Positions 1 to 7,976 are shown, counted from the first letter of the stretch. The stretch is 12,920 bases of DNA from an uncultured Prevotella sp. (GCA_900553285.1 USCX01000031.1:1-12920); one strand, 5' to 3'. Numbers and translations: made by a program. The notes: generated from the sequence alone by a model not told the origin.

Positions 1-1
1 T

Positions 2-532
2 CACGGACGTGCGCCGGCCCTTGCGACGGCCTGCAAACGTTTGTGGCCCGATCGCCTCGTATTCACGTATCAAGGTGATGGTGACCTTGCGTGTATCGGT
101 ACGGCCGAGACGATTCATGCCCTTAACCGTGGGGAGAACATTACGATCATTTTCATTAATAACGCAATTTATGGCATGACGGGAGGCCAGATGGCTCCGA
201 CAACCCTTGTCGGCATGAAGACGGCTACGTGTCCTTATGGTCGCGACCCCCGCCTGCACGGCTACCCCCTTCATATCAGCGATATCGCGGCCACACTTGA
301 AGGTACGGCTTATGTCACACGGCAGAGCGTAGAGACCGTGGCTGCCATCCGCAAGGCCAGAAAGGCCATACGTCATGCGTTTGAAAATTCCATGCAGGGA
401 CGTGGTTCTAACCTTGTAGAAATCGTTTCTACCTGCTCGTCGGGATGGAAGATGAGTCCGGAGGCCGCAAATCGTTGGATGGAGGAGCATATGTTCCCGT
501 ACTATCCCATCGGTGACCTCAAAGATAAATAA
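2..532 (+). CDS. 2-oxoacid:ferredoxin oxidoreductase, beta (TPP-binding) subunit, 5'-truncated
   Basis: This is the C-terminal 176 residues of the thiamine-pyrophosphate-binding subunit of a 2-oxoacid:ferredoxin oxidoreductase (KorB/VorA family). These cytoplasmic enzymes oxidatively decarboxylate 2-oxoglutarate or branched-chain 2-oxoacids to the acyl-CoA and reduce ferredoxin. The reading frame is open from base 2, so the start and the N-terminal cysteines lie outside the window. The TPP/Mg motif is visible as GDGDLACIG followed about 20 residues later by IIFINN, then the family-typical YGMTGGQMAPTT segment. The gamma subunit follows 51 bp downstream, which supports a multi-subunit operon. 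Substrate (2-oxoglutarate or 2-oxoisovalerate) cannot be decided from these two subunits, so no symbol is given. Confidence 0.93.
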   Translation, partial: HGRAPALATACKRLWPDRLVFTYQGDGDLACIGTAETIHALNRGENITIIFINNAIYGMTGGQMAPTTLVGMKTATCPYGRDPRLHGYPLHISDIAATLEGTAYVTRQSVETVAAIRKARKAIRHAFENSMQGRGSNLVEIVSTCSSGWKMSPEAANRWMEEHMFPYYPIGDLKDK

Positions 533-583
533 TGTTTGCCGGCGACGAGGGATATGTCACGCCGGAACAAATTACAAACTCAC

Positions 584-1126
584 ATGAAAGAAGAAATAAT
601 CATATCAGGCTTTGGTGGCCAAGGGGTTCTTTCGATGGGCAAAATCTTGGCTTATGCAGCTCTCATGGAGAACAAAGAAGTGACATGGATGCCGGCATAC
701 GGGCCGGAACAGCGCGGAGGAACGGCAAATGTTACTGTGATTGTCAGCGATGACCGCATCTCCTCGCCGATTCTTAGCTCTTATGATACGGCTATTGTGC
801 TGAACCAACCTTCTCTCGATAAGTTTCAATCGAAAGTACGTTCGGGGGGAACGCTCATTTATGACGGTTATGGGATTGCCGACCCTCCGACGCGCACCGA
901 CATTCAGTGTTGGCGAATAGATGCGATGGATGCGGCAGCTCAGCTCAAAATGATGAAATGCTTCAACATGTTTGTCCTTGGTGCGCTGTTGAAGCTTCAT
1001 CCTATCGTTTCCGTCGAGAATGTCATGCAGGCGTTGCGTAAGACGCTGCCCGCACGTCATCATGATTTATTGCCGCTTAATGAACAGGCCATACTTCGCG
1101 GCATGGAGCTCGTTCGTCCTCAGTAA
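584..1126 (+). CDS. 2-oxoacid:ferredoxin oxidoreductase, gamma subunit
   Basis: A 180-residue gamma subunit of the same 2-oxoacid:ferredoxin oxidoreductase (KorC/VorC family; pyruvate/ketoisovalerate oxidoreductase gamma domain). It opens with the family hallmark MKEEIIISGFGGQGVLSMGK and carries the conserved MPAYGPEQRGGTANV segment near residues 41-55. I chose the ATG at 584 because the family begins only a few residues before the GFGGQG motif. The same frame is open back to a TTG at 536, but that would add 16 non-conserved residues. No clear Shine-Dalgarno sequence is seen. It is the last gene of the operon: a strong terminator hairpin begins 28 bp after its stop codon. It acts in the cytoplasm, with the TPP subunit upstream as its direct partner. 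Confidence 0.93.
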   Translation: MKEEIIISGFGGQGVLSMGKILAYAALMENKEVTWMPAYGPEQRGGTANVTVIVSDDRISSPILSSYDTAIVLNQPSLDKFQSKVRSGGTLIYDGYGIADPPTRTDIQCWRIDAMDAAAQLKMMKCFNMFVLGALLKLHPIVSVENVMQALRKTLPARHHDLLPLNEQAILRGMELVRPQ

Positions 1127-1154
1127 TGTTCTTTATCTGTAATAAGCAGCATGG

Positions 1155-1194
1155 CGGAGACTGCATGTCAACATGTAGTCTCCGTCGTTTTATA
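1155..1194 (+). terminator. Rho-independent terminator of the oxidoreductase operon
   Basis: Bases 1155-1167 (CGGAGACTGCATG) pair with 1172-1184 (CATGTAGTCTCCG). This gives a 13-bp stem with one G-U pair and a TCAA loop, followed by a T-rich tail (TTTTATATA from 1188). It sits just after the gamma-subunit stop codon. It overlaps the possible N-terminal codons of the next gene, including the ATG at 1165, which makes the start of that gene uncertain. Confidence 0.8.
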
Positions 1195-3291
1195 TATCGG
1201 TGGATATGTCCAGGGGCGTATGTGCTTCGCCATCTTGCAGTCGGATGCATGTTGCTCATTGAGTGTCTGTGTGGTTGTCCGGTCTTAGCGCAGACGGACA
1301 CAGTGGTCAGTTGGGACGATTTTGCGGCTTCTTACGCGTTTGAGTATGCAGCTGAGGAAGGGACGGAGGATGTAGATATCACAGAGCTTTTGGACCAGTT
1401 GTATGTGTTGCATTTGGCGCCGATGGATATCAATAGTGCGACTCGTGCCGCTTTGTCCCAGTTGCCTTTTCTCGACGCAGCATCAGCCGATTCGATTGTG
1501 TCTTTCAGAGAGCGGTATGGTAGTTTCTATAGCCTTGGGGAACTCCAGTTCGTCCGTGGGCTTGACTTCCGTATGCGTCAGTGGCTTCCTTTGTTTGTAT
1601 ATTGTGGCAAGAGAGAGAATGTGCAACCTGCGAAAGGAGAACTGTGGACTGACGGAAAATGGGAGATCAGTGGGATGTTGGGCGTTCCTCTTTATCGCCG
1701 GGCAGGCAACCGGGCTCATAGTGAGGAAGAGTTGATTGAATATCCGAACCGTCAGTACCTGGGGAATGGGTTAAGCCATACGTTGCGGATGAATTACAGT
1801 GCTGCTGACCGTCTTCGTTATGGGGTGAAGTTCGAAAAGGATGCAGGCGAACCTTTTGCCGCACATGGCAATCGGCCGTATGATGAGTGGGCTTTTTATA
1901 TGGCTTATCGCCCAAACAGTGTATGGCGTGAAGTGACAGTAGGGGACTTTCGGGTGAACGCAGGTGAGGGGTTGGTGCTGGGAAACAGCTTCTTGGTGAA
2001 TAAAGGGAGTGTCGTGGCATCTTATAGACCTCCATCCTTTCGGGTTAGTCCTACGCTTTCCTTGAATGGAGAAGGGCTTTTTCGAGGCATATCTACTTCG
2101 TGGAAACGGCGTGGTTGGGCGTGGAACGCTTTTGCTTCTTACAGAAAGATGGATGCCAACCTGAATGCTGCTGGCCATGTGACTTCGTTGAAAACGGATG
2201 GTTATCACCGTACGCCACTCGAACGTTCCAAGCGCCGTAATTTGACGGCGACGTCGGCTGGCTTGGCATGTGCGTTCGATCGAACGGACTGGATAGTAGG
2301 GATGGTCGTGACGGGAACGTACTACGACCGGATGTTTGAACCTCGCAACGCATTATATAATAGGTATTACTTGCGTGGGCATTGGGCCGGCGGTGCTTCT
2401 GTTTATTATGGTGTACACGGAAGACGATGGTCTTCACGTGGGGAAATTGCTGTTGACCGGATGGGGCATACCGCGATGTCTGGACGTTTGGCTTGGCACG
2501 CAATGACGAATTGGAAGTTAGCTGTGGCCGGGCGCAAGTTGTCAGCTAAGTTCGTTTCCCCGGCTGGTCAGACGTTGCAGGAAGGAGGACGGGTGGCTAA
2601 TGAGGAGGGCTTATTGGTCGCGTCTGACTTTCGGTTGCCCGGCGGAATCGAGGGGGAAGTTTATGTCGACTTGTTCCGTTTTCCTTGGGCTACGTATCGT
2701 GCTTCACAAGCGTCGAAGGGAATGGAAGTTTCCGGCTTGTTCGCTTACCAGCAAGGACGACAGCGCACATGGTCCTTACGATATAGGATGAGAACGAAGC
2801 AACGGGACGTTACAGGGTATGACGGACTTATGGAATACGTCACTACGCATCGGTTGAAGTTGGCTGTTGAACAGCCCGCGTCCTCTTCCCGTTGGACATG
2901 GCAGACGGCATTAGACTGCGCAGTTGAACAGCGGCAAACCCGTCGTCGTTCGATGGGAGCAATGTGGAGCGGTCGGCTCACGTGGAGGCCGAAAAACTGG
3001 CGGTTCTCCGCCATGGGGGCTCTTTTCTTTACGGATGATTATGCAACATCACTTTCTGTATATCAGCCTAGCTTTGCTGACACTTATGGTTTCGTGCGTT
3101 GTTATTATCATGGGGCATCAACCGCTTTATTGGCAGATTGGGAACCGTTTGAGGGTTGGCGTGTCGGGTTACGATACAGTTTGATGGCTTATTTTAATCG
3201 TTCGACAATCAGTTCGGGGACGCAACAAATCAGTGCTCCGACAAAGAATGATTTTCTTTTCCGCTTGTCCTATCGTTTCAAGATGCGTTAA
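1165..3291 (+). CDS. Secreted helix-hairpin-helix protein with a beta-barrel-like C-terminal region
   Basis: A protein of about 708 residues with an N-terminal hydrophobic signal segment ending near CGCPVLAQ, then a ComEA-like helix-hairpin-helix region at about residues 87-135 (MDINSATRAALSQLPFL, later YGSFYSLGELQFVRGL). About 550 residues follow that are rich in alternating aromatic, arginine and glycine residues, ending in FLFRLSYRFKMR, as in an outer-membrane beta-barrel. Similar HhH-plus-barrel proteins occur in Bacteroidota but their function is unsettled. HhH motifs usually contact DNA, so a role in DNA handling at the envelope is only a guess. The start is doubtful. ATG 1165 has GGAG six bases upstream but lies inside the terminator stem of the preceding operon. 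GTG 1222, with AGGGG upstream, would give a normal 24-residue signal peptide. ATG 1249 would lack the positively charged end. The gene is followed closely by its own terminator. Confidence 0.85.
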   Translation: MSTCSLRRFIYRWICPGAYVLRHLAVGCMLLIECLCGCPVLAQTDTVVSWDDFAASYAFEYAAEEGTEDVDITELLDQLYVLHLAPMDINSATRAALSQLPFLDAASADSIVSFRERYGSFYSLGELQFVRGLDFRMRQWLPLFVYCGKRENVQPAKGELWTDGKWEISGMLGVPLYRRAGNRAHSEEELIEYPNRQYLGNGLSHTLRMNYSAADRLRYGVKFEKDAGEPFAAHGNRPYDEWAFYMAYRPNSVWREVTVGDFRVNAGEGLVLGNSFLVNKGSVVASYRPPSFRVSPTLSLNGEGLFRGISTSWKRRGWAWNAFASYRKMDANLNAAGHVTSLKTDGYHRTPLERSKRRNLTATSAGLACAFDRTDWIVGMVVTGTYYDRMFEPRNALYNRYYLRGHWAGGASVYYGVHGRRWSSRGEIAVDRMGHTAMSGRLAWHAMTNWKLAVAGRKLSAKFVSPAGQTLQEGGRVANEEGLLVASDFRLPGGIEGEVYVDLFRFPWATYRASQASKGMEVSGLFAYQQGRQRTWSLRYRMRTKQRDVTGYDGLMEYVTTHRLKLAVEQPASSSRWTWQTALDCAVEQRQTRRRSMGAMWSGRLTWRPKNWRFSAMGALFFTDDYATSLSVYQPSFADTYGFVRCYYHGASTALLADWEPFEGWRVGLRYSLMAYFNRSTISSGTQQISAPTKNDFLFRLSYRFKMR

Positions 3292-3299
3292 ATCTGCAT

Positions 3300-3330
3300 G
3301 GGAAATACGTTAAAGCGTATTTCCCCCTTT
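3300..3330 (+). terminator. Rho-independent terminator after the HhH/barrel gene
   Basis: Bases 3300-3309 (GGGAAATACG) pair perfectly with 3316-3325 (CGTATTTCCC) around a 6-base loop. The stem is followed by CCTTT and begins 8 bp after the stop codon. The T-run is short, so termination may be moderate. No T-run is present on the opposite side, so it probably serves only the + strand. Confidence 0.65.
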
Positions 3331-3481
3331 GAGGAAGTTTGCAGTAGGTCCGACAGGTAGGTGGAAAGGACCTTTTGACTTTCATCGCAGGCTGTCCGGT
3401 TGCCTATGATTGCAGTAGGCAAATGTTAGGTGCGTGCATTGAAAGTGCAATAGTGCTTTTCTTGTAATGGAAAAGTAGAAT
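3331..3481. other. Convergent intergenic spacer with a small hairpin and a short direct repeat
   Basis: This spacer lies between the converging HhH/barrel gene and the HU-LysM gene. It holds two copies of TTGCAGTAGG (3339-3348 and 3410-3419) and a 7-bp perfect hairpin (TTGCCTA 3400-3406 with TAGGCAA 3416-3422) that contains the second copy. No T-run follows the hairpin on either strand, so it is not a clear terminator. I see no gene here. Confidence 0.4.
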
Positions 3482-5167
3482 TTAAGGATTGTAGTTAGGG
3501 TTGGGCCGTAGTTCGGGGAGCTTGATTTCGTCTCCTACGGAAATGAGGTCAGGATTAGTAATGTGATTATAATCAGCGATGTAATGGGCATATCCTTTAC
3601 TCCCATATTCATCCTCAGCTATGGACCGTAGGGTCTCGCCCGGGGCTATTATGTGGGTGTCACGCGTTCCTACGGCGATATATTTGGATTTGGCGTGTGT
3701 CCCCGCTGTCGCGCGTTTACGTTTTGTGGGTTTCTGCGGGGTGGAGGAAGAGCGGACAGATGTGGACATAGGCGGAGCTGATTCGGTGTTTTCGACACTC
3801 TTTTCTTTTCTGGACGCAGCTGGCTGATTGGGGGAGAACGCCACATTGACTCCTGTTTCGGGTGAAGCTGCTTGAATACTATCCGTTGGTGGTAGCGGCG
3901 CGGGCGTAATCTGTACGGTGGATGAAGTGGGTGTGGCGGGCGTGGCTGGTGAAGACATTAGTCGTTTTTGCCATGCGTCGAGTTGTTCGCAAGGACAGAA
4001 AAGCCGGAAGTAGCCTGCAAAGTAACTCAAAAACATGAGGAAGAGAATGCCTATGATGATAGCCGTCACTTTCCATCCGTTGGTGCCGTCGCACGTGTTT
4101 TTTGATTTCGGCGCGGGGCTGGATTGCGCAGGGCAAGGCATGTCGCCGGGAGGCTCTTCTGCGCGTGAATTATTGTGGAGAGAGAGGCAACCGTCGGTGA
4201 TAGGCTTGTTGGCAATGTGTGAGTTGTCGGGCGTTGTTTGTGCCATGTCTGGATGTGCGTCCTCGGAGGGATGGCCAACGCTTGTCGTTGCAGTGCTTCC
4301 GTTCCTTTCGTCTTGTGGGCATTCGTCGTGTGCGGAGCCGTGGAGCTCCTTGTTCGATCCTGTCGTGTCCGTAAGTTCTTCGGTTCCCTGAATGTGCGTG
4401 GAAACTTTGGGTGAGTCTTCCCCCTTGTCGGAAGGAATAGACGCGGTTTGGGGGTGACGGGCTATTTCGTCGGTCTCCGATTCTTCTGGTGAGGACGGAT
4501 TGAGATGTTCGTCGGCGCGCCGTGCGGGATGAACCTCCTCTTTCTTTTCATGCGGGAGGTCTTGGGAGTGTATTCTCCCGTCATCCAGATTCTCGTTTGG
4601 GCTTTCAGCGTGATTGTCCGGGGCGGTTTCATGCCCGTCCGTGAAGGTTGGAGAAGAAGTCGTAGAAGAGGAAATTTCCACAGTTTCCGAGACTGTGGTT
4701 TCATCTTCTTCGTCTGTTTGTGCGTCGGCGGTCATCATGGATGTTTCTGTGGAAACCATGTCGTCCATATCGTCATCCGCCTCTATGGGCATCGGGGGCA
4801 GGCCTGTGGGTAAGTCCATGCGTTCAAGTTCGGAGAGGTCTGTACCTTCGTTGATGACCACTGTCTGAAATTGAGAGAAAGGACGGTTGATGATGTCTTT
4901 CAGACTATTGTCTGGCGTAAAGGTCACCTTCGTATGGCCACTGATTTGTATGCGCTCACCTGTGTTGACGTCAATGCTCTCCCGCTCGCCTACGGCCACC
5001 AGCTTGAAAGTGCCGAAACCTTTGATCTTGACATATTTGTCGCTGAGTAATGCCTCTTGTATAACATCGAAGAACGCACGCGTAAAGACTTCTGCCCGGC
5101 GTTTGGTCATGCCTTCGCGGGCAGCAAAAGCGGACAGAAGCTCTTGAAGTGGAGATTTTTTGTCCAT
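3482..5167 (-). CDS. HU-type DNA-binding protein fused to a transmembrane segment and LysM domain
   Basis: A 561-residue modular protein. Residues 1 to about 95 form an HU/IHF-type DNA-binding fold, with KIKGFGTFKLV at 47-57 and a VTFTPDNSLKDIIN end. Residues about 105-362 are a long acidic, Ser/Thr/Glu/Asp-rich, probably disordered stretch. Residues about 365-391 are one hydrophobic membrane span (GWKVTAIIIGILFLMFLSYF). A Pro/Ser/Thr-rich linker follows, with a basic TKRKRATAG patch. A LysM peptidoglycan-binding domain closes it at about 503-549 (IIAPGETLRSIAEDEYG, then ITNPDLISVGDEIKLP). The layout suggests DNA binding inside the cell and glycan binding in the periplasm, so the protein could tether the nucleoid to the wall; this is inferred from the domains. 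It is the last gene of the ftsY operon, 4 bp after the small HU gene. Related HU-LysM proteins are known in Bacteroidota, but their role is poorly defined. Confidence 0.9.
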   Translation of the reverse strand: MDKKSPLQELLSAFAAREGMTKRRAEVFTRAFFDVIQEALLSDKYVKIKGFGTFKLVAVGERESIDVNTGERIQISGHTKVTFTPDNSLKDIINRPFSQFQTVVINEGTDLSELERMDLPTGLPPMPIEADDDMDDMVSTETSMMTADAQTDEEDETTVSETVEISSSTTSSPTFTDGHETAPDNHAESPNENLDDGRIHSQDLPHEKKEEVHPARRADEHLNPSSPEESETDEIARHPQTASIPSDKGEDSPKVSTHIQGTEELTDTTGSNKELHGSAHDECPQDERNGSTATTSVGHPSEDAHPDMAQTTPDNSHIANKPITDGCLSLHNNSRAEEPPGDMPCPAQSSPAPKSKNTCDGTNGWKVTAIIIGILFLMFLSYFAGYFRLFCPCEQLDAWQKRLMSSPATPATPTSSTVQITPAPLPPTDSIQAASPETGVNVAFSPNQPAASRKEKSVENTESAPPMSTSVRSSSTPQKPTKRKRATAGTHAKSKYIAVGTRDTHIIAPGETLRSIAEDEYGSKGYAHYIADYNHITNPDLISVGDEIKLPELRPNPNYNP

Positions 5168-5171
5168 GGCT

Positions 5172-5447
5172 TTATGCTTTTACTTTCTCTTTCAATAAGG
5201 GGCTGGCCTTAAACGTAAGAACGAGTTTCGGGGGGACGAGCAGGCGTTGCTTGGTCGTGGGATTTACCATCACGCGTTCCAGTTTCTTCTTCACTTCGAA
5301 GCTGCCAAACCCTTGGACAGTGAGTGAGCCTGAATCGTCGAGCGTATGTGTCAGCTCGGCGATAAAGTTCGAAACGAGTTGCTGCGTCTCCCGGCCTGTT
5401 GTCTCCATGCGGGTTGAGAGCGCGGTGATGAATTCCTTATTGTTCAT
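5172..5447 (-). CDS. HU family DNA-binding protein (short form)
   Basis: A 91-residue protein of normal HU/IHF length, carrying the core motif LTVQGFGSFEVKKK and the arm region RVMVNPTTKQRLLVPP. HU proteins bend and compact DNA as dimers in the nucleoid. I chose ATG 5447 (MNNKEFITAL) because it gives the family length; a longer frame to 5495 would run deep into rimO. The start overlaps the end of rimO by 11 bp, and the HU-LysM gene starts 4 bp after its stop, which argues for translational coupling. It shares the HU fold with the N-terminus of that neighbour but the sequences differ considerably. The two might form a heterodimer, which would place the short protein at the membrane; that is inference. 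Confidence 0.9.
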   Translation of the reverse strand: MNNKEFITALSTRMETTGRETQQLVSNFIAELTHTLDDSGSLTVQGFGSFEVKKKLERVMVNPTTKQRLLVPPKLVLTFKASPLLKEKVKA

Positions 5448-6756
5448 GGGGTGGAGCGGTTTGAACAGTGCCATAAAGGTCGTATTCATCGGCACTTTGG
5501 ATGATGACTGGATAGAACTGTCCGATTGTGAGCCTGGGGCCGTCCATCGGGATGAGCACTTCTCCGTCGACGTCAGGCGAGTCGAATTCCGTGCGGCCTA
5601 CGTAGAAGTTTCCTTCTGTGCGGTCGATGATGGTGCGTAGGGTCTGTCCCACCTTTTGTTCGCAAAATTCGGCTGAGATGCCCGCTTGCAGGTTCATGAT
5701 GGCATCAAGTCTTTGTTGTTTTACATCTTGCGGGATGTCGTCCGTATAGTGCAGGGCAGCGTAGGTGCCTTCTTCTTCGCTGTATGCGAACGCTCCCATC
5801 CGGTCGAAGCGGGCTGTGCGGACAAAGTCCATGAGTTCGGCAAACTCTTCATCCGTTTCTCCCGGAAAACCGACCATGAGGGTAGTCCGGATGGCGATGC
5901 CTGGCACTTGTTTACGCAGTTCATGAAGGAGGTTGAGTGTCTCTGCCTTGGTTGTGTGACGGTGCATGCGGTCAAGCACGCTGTCGCTGATGTGTTGCAG
6001 GGCAATGTCGAGATAGCGGCAGACGTTGGCATGGCGACGCATCACGGGGAGGAGCTCCATGGGGAAGTGGGACGGGTAGGCGTAATGGAGACGTATCCAC
6101 TCGACACCGGGAATTTCGGCCATACGGTCGATGAGTTCGGGAAGACGTTGACGCCGGTAGAGGTCAATACCGTAGTAGGTGAGTTCTTGGGCAATGATTT
6201 GGAACTCCTTGACGCCTTCATTCACGAGTTGGCGTACCTCATCAAGGATTTCCTCAATAGGACGGCTGACGTGGGGGCCGGTGATGAGCGGGATCGCGCA
6301 GTAGGCGCATTTGCGGTCACAACCTTCCGAAATTTTAATGTAGGCATAATGGGGCGGAGTCGTGAGCGTCCGGTCGTTGCGGAAACGTTCGTCGTAGGTC
6401 TCGCCCAAGTCTTGGAGAAGTTCAGGCCAATTGAACTTACCGAAGAACTTGTCAACCTGGGGGATTTCCTGCCCTAACTCTGCGAGGTAGCGTTCAGAAA
6501 GACAGCCCATTACATAGATTTTTTGAAGTTTTTCCTGACGTTTCAACTCGCAGAGTTCGAGAATCATGTTGATGCTTTCTTCCTTGGCGTCACCGATGAA
6601 GCCGCAGGTGTTGACTACGGCAATGTCTCCGTGTGTTTGTTCTGGATTATGGTATCCCTTGAAGCCGTGTTCTTCAAGCTGACGGAGCAGATGCTCAGAA
6701 TCGACAAGGTTTTTTGAGCATCCCATCGTGATGACATCGACAATGTGTTTTTTCAT
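5437..6756 (-). CDS. rimO: Ribosomal protein S12 methylthiotransferase RimO
   Basis: A 439-residue radical SAM enzyme that adds a methylthio group to the conserved aspartate of ribosomal protein S12. The three domains of the family are present. The N-terminal UPF0004 domain supplies cluster cysteines C13 (MGCSKN), C51 (NTCGFIGDA) and C85 (VMGCLSERY). The radical SAM core has the CxxxCxxC motif at C146, C150 and C153 (EGCDRKCAYCAIPL). A C-terminal TRAM domain spans roughly 375-439. The SEGCDRKC context and MGCSKNLVDSE start favour RimO over its tRNA-modifying relative MiaB. The gene starts 5 bp after ftsY and overlaps the following HU gene by 11 bp. The length is normal and no key residue is missing. 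Confidence 0.97.
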   Translation of the reverse strand: MKKHIVDVITMGCSKNLVDSEHLLRQLEEHGFKGYHNPEQTHGDIAVVNTCGFIGDAKEESINMILELCELKRQEKLQKIYVMGCLSERYLAELGQEIPQVDKFFGKFNWPELLQDLGETYDERFRNDRTLTTPPHYAYIKISEGCDRKCAYCAIPLITGPHVSRPIEEILDEVRQLVNEGVKEFQIIAQELTYYGIDLYRRQRLPELIDRMAEIPGVEWIRLHYAYPSHFPMELLPVMRRHANVCRYLDIALQHISDSVLDRMHRHTTKAETLNLLHELRKQVPGIAIRTTLMVGFPGETDEEFAELMDFVRTARFDRMGAFAYSEEEGTYAALHYTDDIPQDVKQQRLDAIMNLQAGISAEFCEQKVGQTLRTIIDRTEGNFYVGRTEFDSPDVDGEVLIPMDGPRLTIGQFYPVIIQSADEYDLYGTVQTAPPHEQ

Positions 6757-6761
6757 AAAGG

Positions 6762-7724
6762 TCAGAATTGGGTTTCGCCGAAGAGCGAATCTACGAATGC
6801 CCGGCTGTCGAAGGGCTGGAGATCGGTCATTTTTTCTCCTAATCCAATGTATTTGACGGGGACACGCAGTTGGTTGGAAATTCCGATGACCACGCCGCCT
6901 TTGGCCGTGCCGTCGAGTTTGGTGATGGCAAGGGCTGTCACTTCGGTAGCTTTGGTGAACTGTTTGGCTTGTTCAAAGGCATTTTGGCCGGTCGATCCGT
7001 CAAGGACAAGGAGTACTTCATGGGGGGCGTCAGGAACGACTTTTTGCATGACTTTCTTGATCTTAGTCAATTCATTCATGAGGCTTATTTTATTGTGTAG
7101 CCGACCAGCCGTGTCTATGAGGACGACATCTGCCTGATTGGCAACTGCAGAACTGAGCGTGTCGAAAGCGACGCTGGCCGGGTCGCTGCCCATTTGCTGT
7201 TTGACGACTGGTACGCCGACACGTTCGCCCCATATGCAGAGTTGTTCGACGGCGGCCGCGCGGAACGTGTCTGCTGCCCCTAAATATACGCTTTTCCCCG
7301 CTTGTTTGAAAAGGTAGGCGAGTTTTCCGATTGTGGTTGTCTTGCCTACGCCATTGACGCCTACTACCATGATGACATAGGGCTTGTGGCCGCCGAGGTC
7401 GTTCGGTTCGTTGTTTCCCGTTTCATGAGTAGCCAAGAGGGCCGCGATTTCTTCGCGCAGGATGCGGTTGAGCTCTGTGGTGCTGACGTATTTGTCACGG
7501 GCCGCACGTGTTTGGATGCGCTGGATGATTTCGAGCGTGGTGTCGACGCCCACATCAGACGAGATGAGCACCTCTTCCAAATTGTCGAGAACATCGTCGT
7601 CTACCTTCGATTTTCCGGCGATGGCTCGGGTGAGTTTGTCGAGCACACTGGTTTTGGTCTTGGCCAGGCCTGCGTCAAGAACTTCTTTTTTCTCCTTCTT
7701 TGAAAAAAAGCTAAATATCCCCAT
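6762..7724 (-). CDS. ftsY: Signal recognition particle receptor FtsY
   Basis: A 320-residue SRP receptor GTPase that docks ribosome-SRP complexes at the inner membrane for co-translational insertion. Residues 1-13 (MGIFSFFSKKEKK) are a short amphipathic, basic membrane-contacting tail. The N domain follows, then the G domain with G1 GVNGVGKTT at 122-130, DTFRAAA at 152-158, DTAGR at 204-208 and TKLD at 268-271, ending in the closing GLGEKMTDLQPFD segment. I chose ATG 7724; the open frame continues to 7814, but the extra 30 residues are not FtsY-like and would cover the promoter. It lacks the long acidic A domain of the E. coli protein, which is common outside the enterobacteria. It is the first gene of the ftsY-rimO-HU-HU/LysM operon. 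Confidence 0.97.
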   Translation of the reverse strand: MGIFSFFSKKEKKEVLDAGLAKTKTSVLDKLTRAIAGKSKVDDDVLDNLEEVLISSDVGVDTTLEIIQRIQTRAARDKYVSTTELNRILREEIAALLATHETGNNEPNDLGGHKPYVIMVVGVNGVGKTTTIGKLAYLFKQAGKSVYLGAADTFRAAAVEQLCIWGERVGVPVVKQQMGSDPASVAFDTLSSAVANQADVVLIDTAGRLHNKISLMNELTKIKKVMQKVVPDAPHEVLLVLDGSTGQNAFEQAKQFTKATEVTALAITKLDGTAKGGVVIGISNQLRVPVKYIGLGEKMTDLQPFDSRAFVDSLFGETQF

Positions 7725-7741
7725 GATTACGTTCTTTTCTG

Positions 7742-7772
7742 CAAACTTACATATTATTTTCGGAAATGAAAG
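7742..7772 (-). promoter_or_regulatory. Candidate Bacteroidota promoter for the ftsY operon
   Basis: On the minus strand, TAAGTTTG (7749 down to 7742) matches the Bacteroidota -7 consensus TAnnTTTG at all fixed positions. The expected -33 position, 19 bases upstream, reads CTTT (7769-7772), a weak match to TTTG. The -7 box lies 17 bases before the ftsY start codon, so the leader would be short. Confidence 0.5.
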
Positions 7773-7908
7773 TATGTGACCCGGAATAATGGCGATGAAA
7801 GCGTATAAAAACACTTGTCGGGAGAGTATCGGAGTGCGCGAAACGGTGGATATGTGCCGTGCGGCCGGCAGACGGGGTGATGTCTATGGCGATTTTATGT
7901 CCTTCCGA
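7773..7908. other. Divergent intergenic region between the ftsY and Nudix promoters
   Basis: About 136 bp separate the two divergent promoter candidates. A short open frame on the + strand (7789-8001) crosses the Nudix promoter and start codon, has no recognisable motif, and is probably not a gene. I see no operator-like palindrome. Confidence 0.35.
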
Positions 7909-7940
7909 TTTGGAGGGGCAGAGAGGGATGCGTATTTTTG
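7909..7940 (+). promoter_or_regulatory. Perfect Bacteroidota promoter for the Nudix regulator gene
   Basis: TTTG (7909-7912), a 20-base spacer and TATTTTTG (7933-7940) match the Bacteroidota consensus TTTG-N19-21-TAnnTTTG at every fixed position. Transcription would begin near 7947, about 30 bases before the ATG at 7977. An unusually good Shine-Dalgarno sequence (AAGGAGG, 7962-7968) follows. Confidence 0.75.
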
Positions 7941-7976
7941 TGGGAAAGATCATAGAAAAAGAAGGAGGATGAGTGT

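Noticed and set aside
605..1063. A 152-codon open frame on the minus strand inside the gamma-subunit gene
   Set aside because: It is the shadow of a well-supported + strand gene, with no domain and cysteine/histidine-rich shadow composition.
3456..3475. CTTTTC/GAAAAG hairpin near the end of the HU-LysM gene as its terminator
   Set aside because: The stem has only A-T-rich 6 bp and no T-run follows on the minus strand.
5686..6477. A 263-codon + strand open frame within rimO
   Set aside because: It is antisense to a fully conserved RimO and has no recognisable domain; codon bias of rimO leaves the opposite strand open.
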